A stretch of DNA of 64,000 nucleotides from Russula earlei (taxonomy: Eukaryota > Basidiomycota > Agaricomycetes > Russulales > Russulaceae). The notes under the pieces are model-generated. The model made no database searches and was not told where the DNA came from. It saw only the letters and a list, made by a program, of their open reading frames with translations. The position numbers and the translations under genes were made by a program. The stretch covers positions 1 to 64,000 of the forward strand of contig JAGFNK010000101.1 in NCBI GenBank assembly GCA_025769875.1, given 5' to 3'. Below are positions 34,597 through 48,456 of this stretch, piece after piece (position 1 is the stretch's first letter; the number at the start of each line of letters is the position of its first letter).

Positions 34597-37500
34597 ATGC
34601 TCATAGGAGGTTCTCGCGGCCTTACTCCTCATTCTATCGTGCGGGCAGCTCGGCCAACACACCCGCGTTCTGTCAGCAAGTCTCTCCACTCCAGCGTGGT
34701 TCGTTCAAAGGACCATTCGGACCAGAGCAAACTATACGCAAAGTCGCTTCTTCTTCCCCGCACGACGTTCCCTCAATGGACAGATCCGTTGAAGACTGAG
34801 CCGTTATTACGCAGGAAGACTTGTGACGACCTCTATTGCTGGCAGGTCGGGTGCAATCCTAGTCATTTCTGTCACATGCGCGCATACACCTGACATTGGG
34901 TCATGAAGTAGTGGGAAAATAACAGGGGCCCTTTGTTTGTACTGCACGATGGTCCGCCGTACGCAAATGGCGACCTTCACATGGGTACGCTGCAGTCTCC
35001 ACCTTGGAACTTTCAGGAATATCCACTTTTTCCAAGGGCACGCGCTTAACAAAATTCTGAAGGATATTATCAACCGCTATCATGTATTATTGGGTCATCG
35101 CGTCCAGTGAGTTTTGTGCCGTCATAATGCTCGAAGAGCCTTCCGTTCAACATGACGAAAAGCTACCTACCTGGTTGGGATTGCCACGGACTTCCCATAG
35201 AGAACAAAGCGCTTAAAACCGTTCACGTCGACGTGTGTATATTCTATCCGTAGTCGTGAGCTTTCACTCAACCCTGCTGTCAGGATCATCGCGCAATTTC
35301 GCCGGAGGAAATACGGTCCCTGGCGAACCTTACTGCTGTTGAGGCCGTGGAGAGTCAGAAAAATGAGTTTCGCGAGCTGGGGATTATGGCTGACTGGGAT
35401 GGTACGGATGCCACTTATCGAACGCTTGGTGGGTGTTCCCTGGGATGTATGCCCAGGAGTCACGTCGTTTACGACTCCCCAGATCACGACTATGAAATCC
35501 GACAGTTGCGAATTTTTCGAAAGATGGTTGAGCGAGGCAAGCCTAATCTTTGACTGCCCGTTCCTAGCTGACGCAAACTTGTTCTAGGTCTCATCTACCG
35601 TCACTACCGGCCGGTTCATTACTCGCCTTCGTCACGTTCAGCTCTCGCTGAGGCCGAGTTGGTGTATAAAGACGACCATGTTTCGCATTCAGTATACGTT
35701 ACTTTCGATCTCAATCTGCAGTCCTCCGTTGCCTCCGTCCTCCTTCAGAATCTGGTTGCGGGTCAGACACAAATCCAACTTTTGGTTTGGACAACTACTC
35801 CATGGACCTTGACGGCAAACATGGTTCGAACTATTCCATGATGCTCGCTCACGTTTTCTCATGAGCATGTGCAGGGCATTGCCGTACATCCGGATCTGAC
35901 CTATGCCTTGATTCGCCCGGCTGAAAGGACGGATGAAAGTGCCAGAGTCCTCATTGTGGCATTGGAGCGATTGGATGTTCTCTCTAAAATCGTTGGCAAG
36001 GCTGAGGTTCTGGCTGAAATCCGAGGTCTGTGTGCTTAGAATCGTCTCACCGTTTTATGCTTACTCCCACATGCAGGTTCTGAGCTCGCTGGCGCTCACT
36101 ATCGTCCCCTCTTTGCCTCTCTTGCACCGGATGCAGCTGCCCAGCCCCTTGCAGTCATCTCCTCTACCCATGTAACATCCGACTCAGGTACAGGGCTCGT
36201 GCATTGTGCGCCAGCTCATGGACCTGAGGATTATAACCTATTCCGGGAACAAAATCTCATTTCCTCTATCTCGAACATAGTCTGTCACGTCGGTGAGGGT
36301 GGTCTATTCACGAACGAGGTAACGCATGTTGTGGGTAAGGATGCTGGGGAGGCACTTGTTGGACAGTCCGTTCTGGATAGCGGATCTCGGACAATTCTTG
36401 CTCTCCTGAAGGACATGAACCGCCTCCTTTGGATCGAGAGATTTAAGCATCGTTACCCATACGATTGGAAGACGGATAAGCCCGTCATAGTGACGTATGT
36501 CCATCCATTTGATGAATTACTCCAATGTAACTTTGCGCGCACAGGGCAACATCGCAATGGTTCGCAAACTTGGATGACATCAAGGAGGGTGCTCTGAAAG
36601 CACTCGAGACCGTGAAATTCTATCCTCAGATCTGTGCGCGGTAATCGTCCGGATTGTTCGTGATTAGAGTATACTGAGTTGTCTTTCCACTAGCACGCAA
36701 TCGTCTCGAGTCGTTTATCAAGTCACGTTCAGAATGGTGTATCTCAAGGCAGCGCGTCTGGGGAGTCCCGATCCCTTCTTTGCATCATATCCCGACGGAC
36801 AGGGCCTACCTCGATCCTCGTATTCTTGATCACGTCCTGGCTGTATTGGATAAAAGGGGCGCCGCTTATTGGTGGAAGGGCCCCATTGATGAATTCCTTC
36901 CCCCTTTTCTCCTCGAAGTTGACGCAGATTGGGGCAACTGGCGTAAAGGTTCAGACACCATGGATGTGTGGTTTGACAGTGGTTCATCGTGGTCTTTTCT
37001 GCCCGAGCGCGGACGTGCTCAGCCGAGGGCAGACGTTTGTCTCGAAGGATCAGACCAGCACCGGGGATGGTTCCAAAGCCAACTTCTCACGGCTGTTGGC
37101 ACTGCCGAGGCCGACAAGAATCCCATAGCACCGTACGGGACGTTGCTGACACATGGAATGGTTCTTGATGCCAGTGGGAAGAAGATGAGCAAGTCCCTTG
37201 GAAATATCATGAGTCCGATGACTATTGTGAAAGGCGGGGTGGTGAGTTGCCATCTCTTTACTTCTTCTGACTTCTATATAAAGACCGTCGTAGGATAAGA
37301 AGCAGCCTGCCTATGGTGCCGATACTCTTCGTCTATGGGCAGCCACGGTAGAGTATTGGCGAGATATGTCGATTGGACCCAAGATTCTCGATCAAACCTC
37401 TGAATCACTTCGTAAAATTCGTAATTCGGCCCGTTTCATCTTAGGCAATATTGGCGACCCCGCTACCCGCGCAAGATCTGGTTTGGTTCCAAAAGACCAG

Positions 37501-38658
37501 TTGGGTCTAGTGAGTCCGGGACACCTGACTTACGCTCGGGACAGACGTTAATCAGATACAGGTTGATCGATATGTCATGCATCAGCTGTACGAACTCGAG
37601 CGAACCGCATTGAGTAGCTATGCTGAATATAATTTCCCCAAAGGTATTGCTGGCTCTTCACGAGGCCATCGTAAACTTAAGGCTTTCTCTAGTCATATCT
37701 ACCCTCACCAACTTCACGAACATCACTCTTTCATCCCTCTACTTTGACATCACAAAGGATAACCTATACGCAAATAGTCTGTCCAGCACAGAGCGCAGGT
37801 CCACTGTGACTGTCCTTCAGCATGTAAGTTGACGTCGCTGGCCCCGCACGGATGACTGTATCGTGCTCGCAGGTCCTGAATACCTTGGTCCATATCATCG
37901 CCCCGGTGCTGCCTCATCTTTCCGAGGAAATTCACTCTACCCTGCATGGACAGCCACCGAGTACCGAGATGTCCCACGTGTCCTCCGTATTCAGTAAACC
38001 GTGGGTTCCACTGGTACTACACTGTCCATCATCTGCAACTCGCGTCTAATTATTCTCGTCCCAGTCACCAGTTTGGTATGACCCAGCTGCAGAACAAGAC
38101 ATGGCACAGTTGCTTCGAATACGAAGTATTGTGTTGGGTTTACTGGAACAAGCACGGGGAAGGAGGTGCGTCGTCCGCTGCGTTCTTGTATTTTACTTAT
38201 CTGAATGTGATTATTAGGCAATTGAACAGCTCGACAGAAGCCGAAGTTGATATTATTCTTCCAGGGATTGACAACGATCTGTCTCGCCTCATCTCGCGAG
38301 AAGGCACGTTTTCATAGTTTTTCGCAGCACCATTATTCACTTGTCTTCGTAGAATCGTTCCTGAAAACTTTGTTCATCGTTTCCGATGTATTTGTAGTCG
38401 ACAAAGGGTCTCTAGGAACATCCTCTACCCCCTGGCTCTATGAGGATTCGGAGCAGTTATCTGGTAAGATAGATGGTCGCCCTTCCTTAATCGCATGAGC
38501 TTATTGGTAAATTCTTAGGTTCGAACGAACCAATAGTCGTTCGCGCTCGGCCAGCAACGTTGGCCAAGTGCCCTCGGTGTTGGACTTACACCCGTTCACC
38601 CCAAGCCGTCCTCTGCAAAAGATGTACAGACGTCTTAGCCATCACATCGTTAGACTAA
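34597..38658 (+). CDS. ISM1: Mitochondrial isoleucyl-tRNA synthetase
   Basis: A class I enzyme that charges tRNA-Ile in mitochondria. The ATG at 34597 begins [20 protein letters not shown], an Arg/Ser-rich stretch with no acidic residue for over 30 positions, as in a mitochondrial presequence. Then come [20 protein letters not shown] with the HIGH-type motif (near 34950-35000), [18 protein letters not shown], the CP1 editing-domain part, [27 protein letters not shown], the KMSKS loop ([13 protein letters not shown] near 37170-37205) and the anticodon-binding part. The C-terminal zinc-binding motif [19 protein letters not shown] ends just before the stop at 38656-38658. A dozen or more short introns are present. 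It is closer to bacterial-type than cytosolic IleRS. All catalytic signatures are present. Confidence 0.93.
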
Positions 38659-38845
38659 TATCACATGTAATTTATGATTACACTTGTTTCCGCTCATCGC
38701 CCTGCTCAACTTGATAAATGACTCGTTGGATTGGTTACAGTAAATTGGTTTGCCTGTGACAGCGCCAATCGCGTGAAAAAGAAATTGCCGTTTCGCGTAG
38801 CTTCGGGGGATCTTGCTTACAACCTTTTTAACGGGGTATCGCCGT

Positions 38846-39022
38846 ATGCGCATACTTTTTCGGTGTGCAAGGCGACGATATTCTTCAGCCCCCCTGAGCG
38901 CACTGCAACAGCGCGTAGCCCATCGGATAACAACACCACACCGCATCGAGTCACTCCTGAACCCTGATTTAACCCCGCACTCGTGGAACCCATCCCTCTC
39001 TCCACGTTATTCAACCCGACCC
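38846..39022 (+). other. Possible in-frame mitochondrial presequence of ProRS
   Basis: An ATG at 38846 is in frame with the ProRS start at 39023, with no stop in the 59 codons between. It encodes MRILFRCARRRYSSAPLSA followed by more Ser/Arg-rich sequence, which resembles a cleavable mitochondrial targeting peptide (RRRYSS followed by AP). It could make a longer mitochondrial form, or simply be 5' UTR. Confidence 0.45.
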
Positions 39023-41708
<2,686 letters not shown>

Positions 41709-41879
41709 AACGAGGTCTTTTGATGATGCAGGAATGTAACGGGTAGTCGCCAGTCGGAGTAATAAAATGACTTACTTGAACTCGCCTCGGGTATCAAGCC
41801 ACGTTTTTTCAACATCTGCACCCTTTTCAACTCAACTCACAAACCGCTCCGTGCAAACACACACCGTTTTCTCTCTACT

Positions 41880-44800
41880 ATGTCTGACAACCCAAATATC
41901 TGTGACAAAATATCCGAAGATGGGAGTACTGGATACAGCGACTTCTTCGACGACGATACTATCCGAGCAGCTCCGCCGATTCAGGGCAACGCCACTCAAG
42001 ATTTCTCTGCTACGCCCGCTGCGGGGAGTTCTGATAGTGTTTCTCCGTCCCCTGTTACACTTGGGAAGCGGAAGTTTCCAGAGGATTCTGGGCTATCCCA
42101 GGGACCTTCCGCTTCCTACAGAAGGCGTACACTCTCCAGTCAGATGGATCTTGAGCCTCCTGCTTCCGCGTCTTCGGACTTGACTCTTTTCGGGTCCCCG
42201 TCTTCAAGTACCTTTCCTTCGAGCCAGCCAGGGCATTACCGCGCAGAGCCAGAGCCTCACATCATAGTGAGTAATCTCTATACATATCAACCACTTTTCA
42301 AGTTGCCGGGCGTCTCTGAACCCTCCGTTCCGCCGTCGGTGGACAGGCCCACAATTCGAGCGTCCAACGTGCTATGGACGCCCGCGGGCTCCCCTGGGCC
42401 GTCCAGTGGGAAATCGCGCGGCTGATCTCGCTCGGTCATTGCACATGGGAGGACATCTCCATGTCCGGGCTCGACGCCCTCAGGGCCGAGGGCTTGTCTC
42501 CTCCCTCCGATTCCGACGGCGCTCCCGGGCAAGTCGTGCTCAGCGCTCGGATCGCGCCGTACGTCGAAGACCTCTTTCGATGGAACAAGAACAGCTTTGG
42601 CACTCAAAGGGTGACCAAGGAGATCCAAGCGACGGTGCGTGCTTCCGTTACCGTGCACGTCGTCCAAATTTCACGCTGTCTGCAGTCACCCTGGCCGGAG
42701 CTCGACAAGGAGGACGCTGCCTTCAAACGCTATGGTCCCGAAGGCTGCCTAGGTGGTAACTCTGGACCAGCGGAATGGTTCGGGGGGAAGACTTCTTTCG
42801 CTATTAGGCTTCAAGTGGACAACAAGGGGTCTTTTCTTTTCTCTCTGGAACACCCAGTTTTAGGGGCCTCCTCTAGGTTGACAAGATGCTATGGCTCTTC
42901 ATGGCTGATAAAACTTCAGCTTTCTCAGGATGTTTATTCACAGCTGGATAAACTCAAGGGGCTATTACTACAGCCATTGGTTCTAAATGGCCAAGTCTTC
43001 AGGTTCTTTTATATGAACAAAGACAATGTTGCATATCTTATGGCAACAAATGAACACTATGATGGAAACCTTCATTTATCACAGAAAGGCAACAGAAGAT
43101 ATTGTGACATTCTAAAATTTTTCTCAACACACAATAAATTACAAGAGAATTCTAACCAAGTAAGCTGTACTTCCCAATGTTGGCATATTTTTTTAAAATT
43201 ACATTTTAGACAATTGCAAAGTGGGGATCAAGAATAGCTCTGGGCTTGTCAAACTCTATTCCTGGATTGACCTTAGAGAACAGCCAGATTAAAGAAGAGG
43301 TTGACATTAGTATGTGATAAAGCATTAAGCAATTTTTTTTTACTTACATCATGAGATAGTCTCTTCTAGTTGTCCTCCTGGTGTAAAGCATACCAGTGAG
43401 ATGAACATGACAGATGGTTGTGGTCTAATGAACCATCAGGCCATCTATATGTTACATGAGAAGCTAGGAGTCTGGAAAGAGATTCCTGTGGCTATTCAAT
43501 GCAGGTTGGCAGGTGCTAAGGTATTATGTTCATTTGCAATATAGATAGCAGAGTCAAACCTTTTCTCCTTAGGGACTATTACTTTTACATCCAGGAAAGG
43601 AGGAGAACATCTGGCCTTACCCATGTGTTTGGTTAAGACCATCTCAAATGAAGATTCAACCCAGCCAAACTTATATGGAAATCACAGCTCATAGGATTAT
43701 TGATGTCTTGAGAGCCTCACATATGCAGGTCTCAGTTCCAATCTCAAGAGAGATAATAGTCAATCTCTCTGAGAATGGTGTTTCCCCAAATATCTTCATT
43801 GACCTTTTCTCCCAGTCTATTGATGACACAATTTCCACTTTTCTCAACTGGGATGGTAAAGATGCCATGCTCCAACTCTGGGCTACTGTTTTCAAAGAGG
43901 GAAAAATTATGGCAACTCGCATAGCTAGAGAATCTTCTTGGACAGCTAGAGCTAGAGGCTTTCAGCTATATGATCAGGAGGACAATAATGAAGATACTGA
44001 AGCAGATGATGACAATGATTCCTCACACTCAAAAGCCTGGTGGGGGGATGCTACTAGTGGCTGCCCTTCTTCACTTGAAGAAACAGTCTTGACATTTTTA
44101 GACACTGGCTTTTCTCCTGCTTCAAACTCAATGCTAGCTGCAAAGTTACATATTGTTGCAAAAAAAGTTGTTACCTCATGCCTTTCAAACTATAGGATCA
44201 CCATCCCAATGTCATGCTCAGCTTTCATTGTTCCAGGTCTGTCATTTATTTTTCTCTTTTTCATTGGCTAAGTTGTTTTCTAGATGTATTAGGAGTGTTA
44301 AATGAAGGGGAAATCCATGTGAAGTCTTCTAAGCGCCATTTTCTTAGGCCAGATGGTCAGAAGTCAGATAGGGTCATTGGAGATGTATTGGTATGGTCAT
44401 CCTGGATATTTAAACCCTTAACAATGATCATAACTTTTGTAAAGGTAACAAGAAGCCCATGCAAACTTCCAACAGATGTTCAAAAGGTATCTTCACTTTC
44501 AATTGATTGACTGTTATAACATATATTATTCTTTTCAGGTCAAAGCAGTTTTCAAGCCAGAACTGGATGACTATGTTGATGTCATTATGTTCTCTATCAA
44601 AGGTTCTAGAAGTCTTGCAAGTATGCTTGGCACTGGTAAGGGTTAATAAAATATTTCATGACTGGTATACTTATCTTCAATAGGGGATTATGATGGAGAT
44701 ATTGTAGTGTGCATCTGGCAGCCAAGCATTGTGGAAATGTTCAGCAATGCTGACCCCAAGCATATGGAGCCTCCCTCTGATTTGGAGGATCATTTTGACA

Positions 44801-46067
44801 TCAAGAATGAGACTGTGAAAGAGTTCCTGGAAAGGGTGCCTCAAACAAGTCCGACAAGCCACCAAATACAAGAGCTTCAGATGGTTCTGATGGCCCCATT
44901 GTCCGATCTGTATGTCGTTGGGACGTACTCCACCATGCACGACAATGCCATCTATACCCTTGGCTACACGCATCCGACCACCACCCTGCTCGCATGGATG
45001 TACGTGCTCCGTTGACCGACGCATTCTCTCGTTCGCTGACGGCAATGGGGCCGAACGGAAAATCCAGCTTCTGCACCGTGCTCGACGGCGCGAAGACCGG
45101 CAAGACGATCTCGCGCGAGAGGTACAGACGGGATCGCAACAACAAGCTGTACGGCACGCAGTTCGCGCCGCGATGGAAGACGACGATGACGACGACGGCG
45201 GCGGCGGCGGCGGCGGCGATGGCGATGTCGGATCCGGACCAGCGCGGCCACCGGTTCAACCCGTCGCGGGAGGAGGGCATGCCGCCGTTCGTCATGGACG
45301 TGCTCCAGGAGGCGATGAGGGCCGTCGCGGACGAGCAGCTCCGGCGCCTCGCCGGCCGGTTCGACGCGCTGCCCAAGGTCAAGGACGCGGCGCTCGTCGC
45401 GCCGTGGCAGGAGGCCGAGGCGCGCGCCCAGGAGATGCTGTCGAGGCCGGAGGAACACGTGCGCCACGTCGGGCGGGCGCAGCAGGACGCGCTGGACGCG
45501 ATCAAGACGCACGTGTCGCGCGTGTACGAGTTGTCCGTCAGCGTCATGAAGGGGACGTCCGCGGCCCAGCAGCAGCAGCAGCAGCAGCAACAGCGGCGGC
45601 GTTCGCGACGGTCCAGAGGCGGCGTTGGCGTTGGCGTTGGCGTTGGCGTTGGCGTTGGCGTGGACGCGGGCCCGTCGACAAGAACGACGACGAGGACGGC
45701 GAGGGCGAGAACGAGAAGCCGGGGGGCGATGCCGGGGGAGAGCGGCAGCAGCCCGCAGCAGCATCAGGGCGGAGCCGAGTTCACGCGGCGGAGCATCGAG
45801 ACGCGACAGGACCAGCTGCGGCGGATATCCAGGGAGTTCGTCGGCGGTCCGCCGGCGTCGGACACGTTCGCGTACAGCCAGGAGGAGGTGGCGCGGCTGC
45901 GGGCGTCGTACGCGTACCTGCACGACTGGACGAAGAAGTTCGGCGGGACGCGGTTCCCGTGGAACGTCGCCATGCGCGAGTTGGGCGCCATCAAGCTGCG
46001 GGCGCGCAAAGACTTCAAGCCGATCTCGCAGGACTTTTACGAGAAGATGTCGATGCGCAGGTTGTAG
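41880..46067 (+). CDS. Cellular RNA-dependent RNA polymerase (QDE-1/Rdp1 family)
   Basis: Makes double-stranded RNA from single-stranded templates in RNA silencing. The ATG at 41880 begins a Ser-rich region. Intron 1 is 42267-42346, joining to VQRAMDARGLPWAVQWEIA. A core follows, with VLNEGEIHVKSS, RSPCKLPTDVQKV and the catalytic GTGDYDGDIVV (DYDGD at 44686-44700, across an intron), then VVGTYSTMHDNAIYTLGY. A 68-base intron (45000-45067) removes an apparent stop at 45013-45015 and joins LLAWI to FCTVLDGAKTGKTIS, so the GC-rich 3' frame is the C-terminus and not a separate gene. The tail holds poly-Gln and Gly-Val repeats, then YSQEEVARLRASYAYLHDW and FPWNVAMRELGAIKLRA. Estimated length is about 1,230 residues. 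The middle of the gene is strikingly AT-rich (see findings). The three-Asp motif is intact. Confidence 0.9.
42745..44880 (+). other. AT-rich block inside the RNA polymerase gene
   Basis: Counted on single 60-base lines, G+C is 62% at 42421-42480, 28% at 43081-43140 and 72% at 45241-45300. Both exons and introns of the block are AT-rich and codons such as AGA, TTT and ATT dominate. Both edges (about 42740-42790 and 44850-44890) fall inside exons without breaking the reading frame. Confidence 0.85.
45567..45660 (+). repeat. CAG repeat and GGCGTT hexamer repeat in coding sequence
   Basis: 45567-45593 is (CAG)7-CAA-CAG, coding nine Gln. After an Arg-rich stretch, 45621-45656 is six copies of GGCGTT, coding alternating Gly-Val. 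Both lie in the C-terminal part of the RNA polymerase and are likely length-variable. Confidence 0.9.
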
Positions 46068-46441
46068 GCCGGGGACATAAATGGGCAAAAGCGAGGGAGA
46101 AGGGGGCAACCGTAGTAGCATTTTCTTGATTGTGAACAGTAGTCAAACTTGTCTTGGGTATTTCTTGGCAGTAGCGCGTCAACTCTGTGATGATTGGATT
46201 CGAAAATCAGCCGAATAATATCGTGTTCGGTTAGTAGCGGCGTCCCCGAGCCCGAGTCGCAACAGGACACGGAGACGTTCGTTTGCTGGTGAAGCCATCA
46301 ATGATACCACGGGAGTCAATTCAACTCCTCAACGCTTTTGTCAGGCGTTGCAGCCACGCCAAGCGCACGCGCGAATAAGAGTATAAAGATAGCTTTTTGC
46401 GAGCGGGGGAGAAGAGTGCTATACACGCGACAAGAGGAACT
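46068..46441. other. Convergent spacer between RNA polymerase and SEC13 genes
   Basis: About 370 bases containing the two 3' ends. No gene or repeat is visible. Confidence 0.6.
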
Positions 46442-47847
46442 TTAGCAGCTCACATCGCTCACACATTCCCATCCGCCTTTCAGGTTCTCTTTCCAGAGCG
46501 TGACCTTCCCATCTCCGCAGCTGACGGCGAGCACGTTCCCAGCAAGGCTCCACGAGACGCGCCATACGACGTCCGGGAACTTGCCTGGCGTGGCGCCAGC
46601 GCCAGGAGCCGCACTCACGGACGGGTCGAGCGGGGTCTTGACCCACGGCCCCGTCGGCGTGTCTTTAGTCCACACTAGCACGGTCTTGTCCTGTCCAACC
46701 ACGGCGCGCGAAGTGCGAGCGAGCAGGTGTCAGCACACGAGCCAGTTGACACAGACACACAGTCCCCAACGGAACGAAAAAGAGCGGCCGTACCTGTGAT
46801 GCAGTCGCGATGTAAGAACGCGGCAGTCCGATATTCGGTGCCCACGCAACGTCGCGCACCCAGTCTGCATGTCCCTCCAGCACGTCCTCTTCCACCCAGG
46901 CCTGCGTGTCCTCGGAAAACCCCCAGATTTTGACGACGTTGTCGCACCCTGCGCTCGCGAATCGCTTCACGGGTGCGGAGCGGGAGCCTCCCGCGCTGGT
47001 CACCGCCAGCAACGAACCAGCTCGAGCTGCTGGGGCCCACGATACGGCGTTGCACCCGATGGCGTGGGCCTCGAATACATCCGCGCCCCAATTGCCATCG
47101 TCTGGTGGGACATTTGTTGATTCTTAGTCAGATTCCGAAGGAACGGAGCAAAGCGGCAAACCGGGGTGGCGGGATGGTGGAGTGTGTGTCCGCACCTTTG
47201 AAAGTGAGGACAGAGATCTTGCCGTCAGAAGAGGCGCAGGCGAGGATGGCGCCAAGCTCGTGAGGAGCCCACGACACCGAGTTGACTGGTGGAGTCAACG
47301 AACCTTTGCCTCAGCGGAATGGAGTGACCCGAAGGGAGAGGGGGATATACCAGAGGCAGTATGCAATGAGTGCTCTTTGATTTTCGCCCATCCTGCAGAG
47401 GCTGGCTGCTGCTCTTTCCAAATGATTACCTTGCCGTCATACGAGCACGACGCAAGGATGTGGCCAAATTTTGGGTGTGCCCAGGCGACCTGCCACACAG
47501 GGCCGGTATGTCTGTGATACGGGCGAGTTAGGCATGCCATATTCGTAGGTTAGGTGGGCAGGTTACCCTTTCAGTGCCTGGCCAGCGCCACGCTGCGGCT
47601 CGTCATCTACCACGTCGAATACTTTGATGGTGCGGTCCGAGGAACATGTTGCGAGGCGCTTGCCGTAGTAATCCAGCTGGGCGTCATGCTAAGCCAGAAT
47701 CGTGTTCAGTATTTGAGGAGGATTAGTGGGCTGTTGGCACGTACAATCATGTCTTCATGAGCAGTTTCGATGGGTACCGGGTCTGAGGGTGCCTAAAGGA
47801 CATGCTATGTCATTAATGGCTCGGTGCATTCAACAATGACGAACCAT
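46442..47847 (-). CDS. SEC13: COPII coat and nuclear pore WD40 protein Sec13
   Basis: A six-blade WD40 protein that pairs with Sec31 in COPII vesicle coats and with the Nup84 complex in nuclear pores. Assembled from the minus strand: M, intron, [16 protein letters not shown], then [105 protein letters not shown] and [18 protein letters not shown]. It ends ECVSDVSC with the stop at 46442-46444. WD repeats and the usual Sec13 length (about 320 residues) are complete. The coding part of exon 1 appears to be only the ATG (47845-47847), followed by a 52-base intron 47793-47844. The last intron (around 46700-46790) is somewhat long. Confidence 0.94.
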
Positions 47848-48456
47848 GGCGGCGATGACTTGTTCAAGTCGATCTCGTCGGTATTGTCACGTCACACTGC
47901 CTTAGCCTTCGTGACATCACGGCGTGACACCTCACGCTCGGACAAGGAGAAATCACTTCAGTTGTTTATTGTTTGGTATCGCTAGCGATGCATGGTAAGA
48001 TGGGATGAAATAGTGTGTAATGCAGGGATCACCGATTATATGGTATAACAGTGAGGGTTAGTGACTATGTGCAATGCAAACAGCGTGGTGACGTGCGGGA
48101 AAAGTGTCTACATCGACAAACGAGCAGCGCTGAACACTTAGCTAGAAAACGGACAGCAAAGTGAAGCAGACGATAACAACGACAGCGCACGATGAAAGTA
48201 ACGGAGAACAGCTGTAATGCAAGTTGTAGTTGGGTGAGGGAAACAGATCGACACGGTGTAGAGGCGACTGTTATAAACATGGTCGAAATTGCAGAGGACA
48301 TGCACAAGTGGTGGTTACATGCGTTTCGGAAAGTGAGATGTTTCGTCGGCCGAGGGACATTGTACATTCACCGACGAAGTCTGATCAGGGAGATAGCGGG
48401 TTATATGGACAAATAAACAGATGAGTCGAGATTGACTGACGGTGGAGGCCAAGAGG
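47848..48456. promoter_or_regulatory. SEC13 promoter and cyclin B 3' region
   Basis: About 610 bases between the SEC13 start and the cyclin B stop, both on the minus strand. Within 47885-47935 there are clustered GTCACGTCAC, GTGACATCACG and CGTGACAC words, which look like repeated CRE/bZIP-type half sites close upstream of SEC13. No factor can be assigned. Small open frames here have no motif. Confidence 0.45.

Noticed and set aside
44994..46067. A separate 357-residue gene
   Set aside because: After removing the 45000-45067 intron it continues the RNA polymerase with the conserved FCTVLDGAKTG motif, so it is the C-terminus of that gene.
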